Positions 10,391 to 20,958 of a stretch of 64,000 bases of DNA are shown in pieces (the first letter of the stretch is position 1; the number at the start of each line of letters is the position of its first letter). The notes under the pieces are model-generated. The model made no database searches, had not been told where the DNA came from, and was given only the letters and a program-made list of their open reading frames with translations. This stretch comes from Crambe crambe (lineage: Eukaryota > Porifera > Demospongiae > Poecilosclerida > Crambeidae). The stretch is taken from contig OZ004585.1 of assembly GCA_963924555.1 (NCBI GenBank), positions 819,488-883,487 of the forward strand, read 5' to 3'. A program made the position numbers and the translations under genes.

Positions 10391-10661
10391 ATCCTGGATG
10401 ATGTTATAGAAAGAAGAGTCAAGGTGTACAAATTAAGAGATACACTGCTAAAGGTCACAACAGAACTTCACATCACCATGTGAGTCATGCTAAAACAACA
10501 TGTCAAAGGTGTGTAAAAAGCATAAAAATTCTCATGAAAGAGAGAGAGAGCCGGCAAGCTGTTAGTCTGTAGTGTACTCTCTCCACCAGCTAGTAAGAGA
10601 CATTAATTTTAGTGACAGAAGTAGCTACAACAATTAAACTACAACTGACACTTCCACCCAC

Positions 10662-10872
10662 TTTTAAGGTTACCATGGCAAATATCAAGTCATCATCACA
10701 AAAACATTAAGCAATTAAGATGGCACACTTCTCTACTTGTCATGTCAAGCTTAAATGAAGGAGCCACTTTAAGGTTACCATGGCAAATATCAAGTCATCA
10801 TCACAAAAACATTAAGCAATTAAGATGGCACACTTCTCTACTTGTCATGTCAAGCTCAAATGAAGGAGCCAC
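10662..10872. repeat. 105-bp tandem duplication
   Basis: Two near-identical units beginning CACTTTAAGGTTACCATGGC are head to tail here and again at 37374-37585, so they predate the segmental duplication. Confidence 0.85.
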
Positions 10873-12889
10873 ATACACACATTAATGGAGGGAAGGGTTT
10901 AGCAGCGAGATTTTTTTGGGGTGGGGTGGGGGGTCATGCTAAATCATGCAATCATGTGATTGGCACATTTACATGATTCTTTACCAGTTTGAGATCTCTT
11001 TTGTTGTTTTTGATAGTGTTATTCCCCTTAAATGTAACTGGGTGCAGTGGTTGATGTGCTAAGTGTGTGCAACACATTCAGTTCTCTTGATACACACTCC
11101 TAACTAAAGCAGCATTGGGACCACAACTGCATTAGTTACTAATGAGATAATGTTTCCTAACATGAACACTCTATCTAATATCTGTCTTTTCATTCCTGTT
11201 GGAACTTCATCTGCTGAGTACACAACATTGATGAAGATGTCACTTCTGGAATCAAATATAGGAGACTTAATGACACTGGAATCACCAACAAAAATTAGTA
11301 TTGTGTGCTTCTAAGTTATTTCCAAGGGGGAGGGAGTGCTTCTAAACCCACATGTCTGGACTATAAACACAAGGACACTAGTGGTTCACAACATGACAGG
11401 TGTATCCTAGTGATGTGGCTTGCCACACCTCTTTTTCTGGAAATTAAATACAGGCTAGCTGCATGCCATCTCCATGAAACATCACAGCTGCACTGAGCAT
11501 GATAGGAATAATAAAGTGATCTGGCTAGCTGTTACTACACCAAGAGGATCTTGTACTGATTACCTAAAGACTCGTAGCCTGAGCACAGAAATGCAAATAC
11601 AGTAACAATTGTCTTGCATCAGGCAGGGATAGGTGGTGGCCTTGAAGTATTTGTGGCTTGGGAACAATAAAATGTTTTCATAGTCCTAAGCCACTAGCTA
11701 TTCCAGAGCTACTGCCCATCTCTGTCTTATACTTGACAACTGCAAACTACTGTAGCATTTAACTCTTATGAGAGAGAGCTTGCAAGGGTTGAAAGGCTCT
11801 CAGTCTGTAGTATGTTAGATGAAGAGGCAGGCACAACAACCACTACTGACAGATCAGATACACTTGCCATGAAAACACTGTTATGATTATGGCAGATAAC
11901 ACCATCACACTCCAACTGAAAAAATAAAACACCCCTTAGATGCAAGCCTGAATCACAATAACTACTAGAGAGCCAAGTATTATGTTTGGGGTGGGTTCAG
12001 ATCAAGAAGTATCTGCATGTGAGCAAGCCATTTCTCTATTGCAGCTGTGAGCATAGCAAGCACACATTAGGGAGTCAAATGGGATATTTGAGATGTATTG
12101 TACATTCTTACATTGCAGCTTTTTTCGTGATGACCTTGGGTAAACTGAGCATGCCATAATGCTTTGCATTTCCCTAGTAGCTATACAACCATTAATGCAA
12201 TACACGTTTGTTTATCAACAGTGAGGTGCTGCAGGTATGTCCATGGTAGCTATGAAACACTTTGAGATGAGGGAGGGTGGTGCTCCATCTGGGAAGAGGG
12301 GGAGGGGAAGGGGTTGAGGACCTGAGTGCTTCTAAACTCCATTAGTGAAGACTATAAACACAAGGACACACTAGTGGTCACAACATGACATGTTAACAGT
12401 GCAGATGAGGATAGACCGTTTTTGTAATTAAAATGGGATATCACACCCCATTTTTGCAAGTAGTTGTACCATCTACACACACACACACACACGTATTCTA
12501 GCTGACTACAAATCTCCAACTTTTTATCCTTAAGGGTGGTCTGACAACCCTGCCCATTATGGTTGCCAAGGAAGCCAATCTCTATAAAACTCCACAAAAC
12601 TACGATTTTTACCCAAGATATGGCAAGAGATAAAACACTATTTCTCATCAATCACTCAAATTCAGTAGCTGATTTTTGGTCAACTATTTTTTATCCCTAT
12701 TCTCCACAAGCATTAATTTGTTGATCCCTAGTTACTTTTTTTATATTCACAATCATAACATTCACAACACAGCTTGCTATTAGGTGAGATATGACCCTAT
12801 GTAATTTTGCAGGAAAAATATTTGGCTTGTGTAATAATTTTTAATTGAACTCACAATATCTTGGTAGCTATAATAATAATGAGTGCAAA

Positions 12890-13250
12890 AACTAAATAAA
12901 AAGTGAAGTAGGGATAATCATAAAATTTAGTTGCATTCCTATCACTCCTAGCCCTCCTAATTTCAATAACCACACCCATATATATCACCCAACTTAAAAT
13001 CCCTACTCTTCACTCCCCCTTCAGCAATAAGTGAGTCAAGTGACCCCTTACCCATCACCAAACTCAAGAATCACAGCAATAATATTATTACAAAAACTAC
13101 TATTCCTACTTCATTCCTAGGGGGAAATTGACATAAACCCTACATTGCTGCAAGGTGTAGCCAAAAAGGATAGTATGGCAGCAGCAATGTAGGGTTTATG
13201 TCAATTTTATGACAGTTAGCAGAGCAGTCCATGCAGCGATGTAGGGTCAG
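12890..13250. repeat. MITE pair, copy 1
   Basis: The first part (AGTGAAGTAGGGATAATC..CTACTATTCCTACTTCATTCC) belongs to the family at 4460, 32860 and 39600. It is followed by a hairpin ATTGACATAAACCCTACATT..AATGTAGGGTTTATGTCAAT. Copy 2 is at 39605-39960. Confidence 0.7.
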
Positions 13251-14459
13251 TACATAGCAAGCACCTTGTTTCCGTACTTTTTATAGTCATGTACTCAAGC
13301 CTACATCACTCTTTCATTTAGAAGAAATGTTTTTACTCTCATATCATTATGTAAGTGTTGATTTTCACCCCCTCAACAGGTTCAATTTTACCAGTTTCAG
13401 GTGTGGATCATGACACAAGCAAGAACTCATTAAAACTCATAGATGCGAGGAAGAAGAAGTGACTGTTATGGTACATTCGAATTCTATAGTAGTTTTATGT
13501 CAATAGACATTCTTTCATCTTGTCTATGCACATTACATTATCAGTTTGATTTAAGACAAAGGTGGGACTGCCCCCCACCCCCCCAATGTAAAATTGTTTT
13601 CCAAATCACTCCAAGATAATTTTTTTCCAGCTTTTATTACGTGATGCACATTCATTATTTATGCTACTTAATGGAGAGGGGAGGCATATCCTGTTTCACA
13701 GGGTCTCAGTCCTCCCTGTAAGCTTTACTCTCACTGTAACTGAAATAGTTTGAATCTCTTGCACTAGCATCTAATACAGAGCCCATATCTTCACAGCTGC
13801 TGTGGAGAGATGACCTCAGAAACCAATGTGGTAGAGATAATAGTGGAATATGGTCAGACTTCAGGATAAGCTAAATCAAATTTGGTGAAGGTCACATGGG
13901 AGGGACAGTTAAGTGTTACCTGGGCACAAGAAAGATCTAGTAAGCTAGTTGCTAGAAAGCAAACCAGTTTTAGCTGGGCTTTGAAATTCAACCTTTTTTG
14001 AGCCTCCAAACAGGATGGGGATCAATTGGGTTCAGTCACTTCTCCAGAGATCAATCTATTTGGGTTTGCTCAAAGCATACAAACCTTGAGGAATCCATGG
14101 CACCTTCAAAAATATACTGTGAATAAAAAGTGCCTACTCAATAATAATTGAGAATGTCCAACCCAACCCCTCCCAAGGGTCACAAATGAATGAGTGGAGG
14201 GAGGGGGCATCCATTACATAGTCCCTGTATCCATCATTCCTACTAACAACTTCTAGTAGCAGGACACTCAGAGAGGGTAGGGCAGTCCTGTTTCATGTAA
14301 TGTTTGTGATTAAAGTACATGGCTGAGAGTTTTGTAGGCATGAAAACTTAAATTTGTGTCTTAAAAAAAGAACGTGGTATGGTGGGACTTCTACGTGGTA
14401 TGGTGGGACTTCTACGCATCAGTATGGTTAGTCATTGGTCAGTCAAGGTTAATAAGAGG

Positions 14460-14800
14460 TAAGTCCTTTGATAAGGGGCTAAGCCACATCCCGAGGCTAA
14501 GCCACAGTTAAGTCAAGGCTATGTAAATTTTGGTTTTGCTGTTCTGGATTTGGTGTGTGCGAAAAATGCAGGGCTGGGTATGAGGCTATGTGCATGCGGT
14601 TTACTGCATAAAAGGATTTAACTGTGGCTTAGCCTCTTATCAAAGGATTTAACTGTGGCTTAAATTTTGGTTTTGCTGTTCTGGATTTGGTGTGTGCGAA
14701 AAATGCAGGGCTGGGTATGAGGCTATGTGCATGTGGTTTTACTGCATAAAAGGATTTAACTGTGGCTTAGCCTCTTATCAAAGGATTTAACTGTGGCTTT
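14460..14800. repeat. Tandem repeat of about 130 bp with inverted ends
   Basis: Two units from TTTTGGTTTTGCTGTTCTGG to GGATTTAACTGTGGCTT lie in tandem. The outer motif TTAACTGTGGCTTAG is matched by CTAAGCCACAGTTAA to the left, giving inverted termini. It is present in both segmental copies (second at about 41215-41555). Confidence 0.75.
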
Positions 14801-15038
14801 GTACTTGAAAGGAGGCTATGTAAATATTTGGTTTTATTATACTTGCAAGATCACTGTAAATGTGGCCATGGGTGGCTGCAGCTGTGGTCTAGGTAAAGCT
14901 TCCAAGAATACATCCATATTGTGTAAAAAAAATTTTCTCAAAAATCCAATTTCTATTGGAATTGATTTGCCATGCACTAGTGCAAAGGGCATCTTTAGTA
15001 CTGTACATGAATTAGTTTTTACAACAAATGTGGCATGA
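14793..15038 (+). pseudogene. Possible SWIM zinc-finger relic
   Basis: The plus frame reads KITVNVAMGGCSCGLGKAS and continues open to about codon 81. The pattern of a short beta strand followed by GGCSCGLG recalls the first half of SWIM fingers (CxC..CxH) of transposase-derived proteins. The expected CKH second half is not recognisable. Copy 2 is at 41581-41793. Confidence 0.2.
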
Positions 15039-15416
15039 TCCCATTTTGTAATCTCTGGCAGTTTCAGACAATGGTTTGTTTTTTCACACACAATTATTGA
15101 TAAAGGGTCTGGCTCAAGACTAGTTTACACACTACAAGGTCCTGCATGCTTAATAATAATATTTCCTCTGTGCAGACCAAGTGTAATTACTTTCCAGTAT
15201 AGTCTCACAGTTATGAGCTGCCTGCCTGGTGGCTATACTAAATTCTGGAATGATAAGGCTCCTCTGCCAACAGGAAACAAGGAATATGCTAATCATTCTA
15301 CCCAAATGTAGCCAAATGAATTAGCTACCTGCAGCAGAAAAATTTCGCTTTGGTGCTAAACACTGTCACTTCTTTCTAGAATTACACTGTGACCAAAATT
15401 GGCCTGCTGTTTGGAA

Positions 15417-15690
15417 CTATCCTACCTTAGGTACATTATAGTTAGCTAGCTGGTAATTCACACCTGTGCTCAATAAATGCTCCATCTTGAGAGTGTATAA
15501 AAAGATGACAGCTATCAACAACCACCATAAGGTCAATATCAGAGGAATGAACCAGACATGGCGGGAAATGGTCGGGAAGCTTCTCTGCTTTGGCTTGTGT
15601 CCATGGAAACAGTAATACTGCTTCAGGTGCTGGACCCGAGACTTCCACAGGTCTGCCAGTTGAGACCTCAGCATCCTCCTAAAGTGATAA
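15417..15690 (-). CDS. Unrecognised candidate exon upstream of CLASRP
   Basis: The minus strand has an open frame after a TTTAG acceptor at about 15690: RRMLRSQLADLWKSRVQHL, then a hydrophobic stretch VWFIPLILTLWWLLIAVIF. A second overlapping frame (PEAVLLFPWTQAKAEKLPD) is also open, so the true frame is uncertain. It could be the downstream exon of the LAGE3/Pcc1-like gene at 16196-16322, whose family ends in a helix with an LLR motif, or a separate small membrane protein. The second copy (42172-42445) is nearly identical, which says little at this level of divergence. Confidence 0.25.
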
Positions 15691-16195
15691 AGAGAGATCA
15701 AAACCAGAATACGTAAGCTTATGCTAGCTAGATCTTACCCGTGGAAGGCTTATCACTCCTTTTTCTCTTTCTTTAGTTGCTTAAAAGACTGACAACAAAA
15801 CTTTGCACGAATCTGCCCACGATCACGAATTATGTAGCCTCGTCCCCAGGCCCTCCCTTTTTACGCGTATACGACGAGGCTTACCTAGTACCTTTATGCG
15901 CATGCGTTCAAACCTTGAACTTTGAACTCAGTTCAGGGTGTGGAAGTGGAGATCAAGGATGAGGAAACAAGGAAAGAACCCACGTAACACCCGGGCTTCC
16001 TATGCTGTGCAAAGTAGTTCATGATGGACACTAATCTGGCGTAGCCATTAGATGGACACCTGACACTCTGAAGTAAAATGCTATCATGAACACCTTCATT
16101 ACAGAGTCAGCTACAACATGTATGGGGATGATCATGGGAACAATATGGAAGGTCAGTATGAGAAAAAACAAAACCAGAGTGAACACCACACCTAC

Positions 16196-16322
16196 ACATG
16201 TAGCGTGTTTCCTTCCATTCGTAAAACCTGGGTGACCTCTGACCTCCCGGATGTAGGATCCACTGCCAGGCTGTTGTAGACGATCTCAGCCTCCTGATTA
16301 CTACCAAAGGGAATACTCAACA
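16196..16322 (-). CDS. LAGE3: LAGE3/Pcc1-like exon (KEOPS subunit), copy 1
   Basis: One minus-strand frame reads LSIPFGSNQEAEIVYNSL, then AVDPTSGRSEVTQVLRM, then EGNTLHV. This matches the first beta-alpha-beta half of Pcc1/LAGE3 proteins (human LAGE3: LSVPFPTPLEAEIA..), the small subunit of the KEOPS/EKC complex that makes tRNA t6A. Boundaries are a GTGAG acceptor and a GTAGGT donor; 127 nt. The start codon and C-terminal exon were not found with confidence. It lies divergently next to CLASRP. In copy 2 (42950-43076) it reads VCNSL in place of VYNSL. The family call is fairly sure; completeness is unknown. Confidence 0.55.
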
Positions 16323-16332
16323 CTCACTGCAG

Positions 16333-16436
16333 GAAGATGAGCCTTCATGTGGAACCAATTCGTTTTACATGCAGGAAGCTAGGGGACCCCCACCAGTTGC
16401 TGAGAAGAAAGTGCAAGTTGTATTTACCTGATGTTG
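16333..16436 (+). CDS. Possible upstream CLASRP exon, copy 1
   Basis: The exon lies between CTGCAG and GTGAGT. One frame reads KLGDPHQLLRRKCKLYLPD, loosely like the DPxQFL..RxxKLHLD stretch that precedes the WQGD motif in CLASRP. Copy 2 (around 43088-43200) has 11 extra bases near the 3' end, which changes the frame. Support is weak. Confidence 0.25.
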
Positions 16437-16699
16437 GTGAGTGTAGTTTAGATTCCTCCACTCTATTATGTTCAAATGACCTATCCATCCATATTCACTG
16501 AGTTAGAGTCGTTGGCTTGACTCCACCCATTTTAACTGATGGCCTAATTCAATCCATTGGTTAACCCTATGTACTCACACAGTACATACTGTATCTCCCA
16601 ATTACTGTGATGACCCTTTACCTTCTATGTTGCCAAAGACTCCTGCTTTATAAGAGCCACCTCTAAAATTTATCATTTCCCATCTTACTGCCTTTTGTG

Positions 16700-17240
16700 T
16701 GTTTCCCTAAGATTCTGTGGCAGGGAGATGCATCCAATGTGATTATCTCCTATTTATTGTGTTGCTTCTACCAGGGGGATGCATCTAATATCCTTGAATC
16801 ATTAATTTAACCTCTTGTCTCCCATTTACTGCCTTTTTACTTCAGGATTCTGTACCAGGATGATGCATCTAATGTCCTTGAATCATTTAAATGATTCAAG
16901 TGCATCCCTTACCATGGTAACCTGACGGCACAGTAACACAACAAATGAGAGACAAAGGGTTAAACAACTCAAAGATATTGGATGCATCCCCTTGCCATTG
17001 TATCCAGTGGTAACACACACAGACAGACACAGTACCACAACAAATGGAATAAGAGATTAACCCCTTGTCTCCCATTTATTGTGTTATTGTGCCGTGTGTT
17101 ACTGCAGGTTACCATGGCAAGGGGGTGCATCCAATATCCTTGTTTAACCTCTTGTCTCCCATTTGTAGTGTTACTGCGTCTGTTTGTGTGTCCTTACAGG
17201 ATACCATGGCAAGGGGATGCGTCCAATGTCATATCCCAAT
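16700..17240. repeat. Array of splice-acceptor/exon-start copies before the CLASRP WQGD exon
   Basis: The acceptor plus first codons of the exon at 17200 (CAGGATACCATGGCAAGGGG, then ATGCGTCCAATGTC) recur imperfectly upstream at about 16715, 16772, 16848 and 17104, and inverted at about 16895 and 16975. The copy at 17104 has a perfect CTGCAGG acceptor and CCATGGCAAGGGGGTGCATCC. Copy 2 of the segment has one more forward unit (43858-43945). Confidence 0.7.
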
Positions 17241-18023
17241 ATGATGTGAGGATCCACTTGGACTATATCCCTGACTACTCAAAACTACCAGAAATCAAGT
17301 AAGTCAGTGCAGTGGATGCCATCACAACTTGTAATTGTTTTTCTATTGGTTATCATATGACTGGTCATATGACTACTGATCATTCTTTGAATTAATATTC
17401 TATTTATATTGCTGGGTTAATGTAGATGATCACATGACTGGTCACATGACTGGGCACAAATTTGAGGGGTAGAAACATTAATTATCAAGACAATTATCTG
17501 TACTGCTGGGTTATAATATAGTACTAAATTATAGATGATCACATGACTGATCACATGACTGGTCACCAAAACTTGGGTTGAGCAACTTTGAGAACAAAAA
17601 TTAATTATTGATGATCACAGGACTGGTCACATGATTGTGCTGTCCTCAGACTGAGGAGTTAAATCCACGCATCTGTTTATATCATGTATATGATGAATCA
17701 AGGTTTGAAGCAACTCAGAATGAACATTTTCTCAATTTTTGAGTACAGTCCAGAGTGGCTGAGAGATGCATGTAAGAGGTCTATTTTATAAGTGGATACT
17801 CAATACCCTATAGATAATACTAAAAACAATTCAGTCAGTCATTGGTTGGAAGATGAACAGCTATCAGTATTCATTATGTTCCATTCCTTTGGCTGTTAAG
17901 GTCTGAGCAAGGAGCGGCCATTGGGTACTCGTATGGATATGGTGAGGACTCCAATAAGAGCCAGCAGCAATGTGATGAACTACTGGCATGAGAAGGCATT
18001 TAGCAGTGAGAGTGAATATGGTG

Positions 18024-18028
<5 letters not shown>

Positions 18029-18078
<50 letters not shown>
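18029..18078. repeat. (GA)n in CLASRP copy 1
   Basis: About 50 bp of GA lies between the IGYSY exon and the IDMDVDSF exon. The same tract, of similar length, is at 44838-44886. Confidence 0.95.
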
Positions 18079-18079
<1 letters not shown>

Positions 18080-18295
18080 AGTAACAACTGCACCTCCCCC
18101 TTTCTCTTACCTTAGAAATTGATATGGATGTTGACTCCTTCAAGACTTATGAAATGGACCAACTGAATGTCCTGGCCCTTGACTATGGCATGCAGGCAGG
18201 AGCCTTCAGCAGGTATGTATGTAACCTGTCAAGACGTCCCTAGGTGCTCACAAGGTCTGCCAATGTGAACACATCCTTGTGTATATGATAGTGAA

Positions 18296-18620
18296 CTACA
18301 GTGAACCCTCACTAATCCGAACCCCTTTAATCCGAACCTTCACATATATGAGTAATCTTTTTAATGAGCTATTTTGAGGTGCATTAATATGGAAACTAGA
18401 AAGTGCCTCATTCAAATTGTATGAGACAGGGGACAATTATAACAGTCTGACAGGACAAATGTCCAGGCAAACTGCAGTTGGGTCAGTCATTTCCCTGTAG
18501 GTCAACATTATATGTAATAGAAAGAAGTATACGTAGTAGGTGATTAAAATATAGAAATTCAGTGCTCTGTGATTGTCAACTGTGATTTGGCCCTGTCCGA
18601 ACATGCACCCTTAATATTAG
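18296..18620. repeat. Pogo/Tigger-like TIR remnant in CLASRP intron
   Basis: It starts CAGTGAACCCTCACTAATCC and ends near GTCCGAACATGCACCC..AGTGGGGA. Ends of the CAGT-GAACCTC-TTATCCG type also occur at 51815, 53140-53240 and 56378-56610. The intron of copy 2 holds the same element (45112-45435). No transposase frame is present. Confidence 0.5.
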
Positions 18621-20958
18621 TGGGGAATGGATCATGATGTATTTCCATGGACCTTACATATTATTGTACTGACACTTCAGGTCTCTAAGAGCTGAAAAAT
18701 CAGAGCTGAAGGAGCAAAAGATAGCCAGAATTGCAGAACTAGAGAAGTCTGCTCTCTCCGTGAGTCATATAATTCTTAGAATTTGGATCCAAGAATAGCA
18801 GTGTGTCCAACCTCATGACTATTGGATCCAAGAATTATTATAGATGTGGAATTGGATCCAAGAGTAGGAATGTGCTTTATAACTAGTGTGTTTAGTTTCT
18901 TGTCCTGGTTGTTTCAGGGGAGGAAGTCTCGAAGGGAATGTTGAAATTGGAAAGAAAACCACCCACCAGAGCTACGCCTCCCAACTCCTCCCAGTTATGC
19001 CCAGAGGGGGACCTATGTACGAGACTTATGAGGGAGACAGGGAAAGGTATCCTTGGAAAGGGGACATAGAATTCTAAATAAGGCACACCTTAAATTCTAA
19101 ATGATGCACACCTTAATGTAATCTTCTAACTTCAAGAGATAATTGTTGCACTTGTGTTTCACTCTCATTCACACGGATCCAGTTCCCATTCCACCAGTCC
19201 AGAACCAGATGGCAGGGTGGAATTCATCACTGAATTCGGTGGTGGCGATGACACAGTGGAGGATAAAAGAAAGAAATCTCTGGAGAATATTTCCAGATCA
19301 CAACCAAAAGAAAAGTCAGAATCCCATGCCAGTAATGACCATGCCCACAGGAAATCAGACGACAGGAAACGAGTACGGGAGAGGGATAGATATCGAGATG
19401 AGTCATTGTCGTCGAGGAAGGAGAGGAGAGAGGAAGAGAAGTCCAGATCCAGTAGGAATCACCACTCCTCCCATCGGCGTCGGTCTCGCACACCCGAGAG
19501 GTCACGTGACCGATCCTCACGGCATAGACGATCATCCTATTCCAAATCTCGTTCAAGATCCAGGTAAGAAAAAGTAGAAGTTGAATATAGTGGAATTTCT
19601 CTTTGGGATGAAAAAGTGAGGGAAGACTAGAAAGTGGGGGTTTGGATTTCAGGGACTCCACATTGAGCTACCTTGTAATTGTACTTGTGACTTTACATTG
19701 GGCTTTTTCTCTGTTGGTTAGGGACAGATATTATTCCTCAAGAAAGCGATCCTATCGATCACGTTCCAGATCTCGAAGCCGGAGAAGAGATGATTATAAA
19801 GGTAGGAACAGAGAATGGGAACGAGATCACAGTAGAGATTGGAACCAGAGTAAGAGGAAGGGAAGATACTCGAGGAGTAGAAGTAGATCCGTTCCAGAAG
19901 TAGGGAGGACAAAATTCATTCTAGAGCAGAGAGAAATATCACTCAGGAAGGAAGTCTCATTCTCGTTCCAGCAGTAGAAGTTCAGAACGAAGTCCTCCAA
20001 GAAAACACTTGTGTTCAGATTCCAGTAGAAGTCCATCAGTGAGGTCTCGTTCTGGTTCCAAAAGCAGGAGTAGGAGCAGAAGTTCATCTCCTCCTCCAGT
20101 TAAGAAAAATGATGAGTCAGCAGAATCAAAGTAGGGTAGAGTGGTGTGGAGTGTAAAGAAAGAGTGTATGTTGTTCTTACTGGATAGCACATTTACCAAT
20201 TCCATTTACTTATTGTAGCTCCAAATTTTGTAAACCTTACATTTCTCCCTCCTTACCTTCTTTGAACAGATCTGTGAAGAGTGTTACTAAGTCACAAGTG
20301 ATATCTGATATGGTACAACAGTTGGATGATTACGTAATGCTGTGCTGGTAATGATTAGCTGACGCACAGGGAAAGAATGATGAAGAAGATGCAGGCACAG
20401 CTCAATAAGCAATGTAAATTTTTGAATGATGAATGCATACAAGCAAGAAGTTATTCTTAACGACGTATGTGTTGTCAAGTATTCATAATTATTCTTGTAG
20501 ACAAACTGGACAAAAAGGTACAGAAAGCAAAGGAGAAAGTAAAGAAAGTAGAGAGACTGGTGAGTTTCATCATGCAGTGGTGATTCTTTTCATGCTTTGC
20601 TAAAGAAATTCCCTTATTTGAAACCAAAATCCATGAAACTTAATTTCTACCTGTGCAGGAGAGGGAGGAACGTCTCCAAGACCAACAAAGAAAGATGAAG
20701 GAGCTTGTAGTGAAGTATGTGGAGAATAAAGTGTTGCTAGCATATGTTAAAAGAGCATGTATCACTGCATGTGATTGCAGGGAAGAAGTGACAGAACCAG
20801 ACTACACCTTTACCAGCTCAGCCTCACTCTATAAGGATGAAAAGGCAGAGAAGGAGAGAGAGAGCCGTTCTTCGACCCCTGATAGTCCTCATAGGATCCT
20901 CACTCTTGGGTTAAATCGCAAATCTAAGGATGATGGTAGACAGACTAATAATAGTTAA

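Larger units (their letters stand above)
8427..15416. other. About 7 kb gene-poor, repeat-built spacer
   Basis: No coding region is supported. It holds dispersed-repeat pieces (8480-8820, related to 33150-33480 and to 63640-64000), a TIR element (9688-10390), tandem duplications (9288-9455, 10662-10872, 14530-14797), MITE hairpins (12890-13250), and a diverged second copy of the 9.2-9.6 kb sequence at 13880-14190. A SWIM-like coding relic lies at its end. Confidence 0.7.
17200..20958 (+). pseudogene. CLASRP: CLASRP (CLK4-associating SR protein), copy 1
   Basis: Exons matching CLASRP/SFRS16 in order: 17200-17298 (IPWQGDASNVISQYDV, DYIPDY), 17901 onward (AIGYSYGYGEDS; donor unclear), 18116-18212 (EIDMDVDSF, ALDYGMQAGAFSR), 18681-18759, 18918-19046 (GRKSRRE), 19183-19563 (VEFITEFGGGDD then RS-rich), 19722-20130 (RS domain), 20270-20298, 20359-20413, 20501-20559, 20659-20714 and 20781-20958 (ends GRQTNNS). 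Phases agree. The family is a nuclear SR-rich regulator of alternative splicing that binds CLK kinases; the first exons belong to its DRY_EERY N-terminal domain. In the GRKSRRE exon this copy has an in-frame TGA and a 2-nt deletion against copy 2, and the RS exon lacks one base and a block of about 40 bases. The true start was not found. The gene identity is sure; function of this copy is doubtful. Confidence 0.75.

Noticed and set aside
14837-15091. Minus-strand 84-codon frame (and its copy at 41541-41846)
   Set aside because: It opposes the plus frame with the GGCSCGLG motif, has no domain-like features and no supporting splice series.
17650-17755. Possible CLASRP exon (RICLYHVYDESRFEATQNEHF)
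   Set aside because: It resembles the NYERYRxLxQNxF stretch of the family, but the phase does not join the preceding exon and a stop follows; left out of the gene model.
19227-19661. Minus-strand frame over CLASRP RS exons (also 19718-20205 and 46033-47038)
   Set aside because: These are antisense shadows of the Ser/Arg-rich coding exons.
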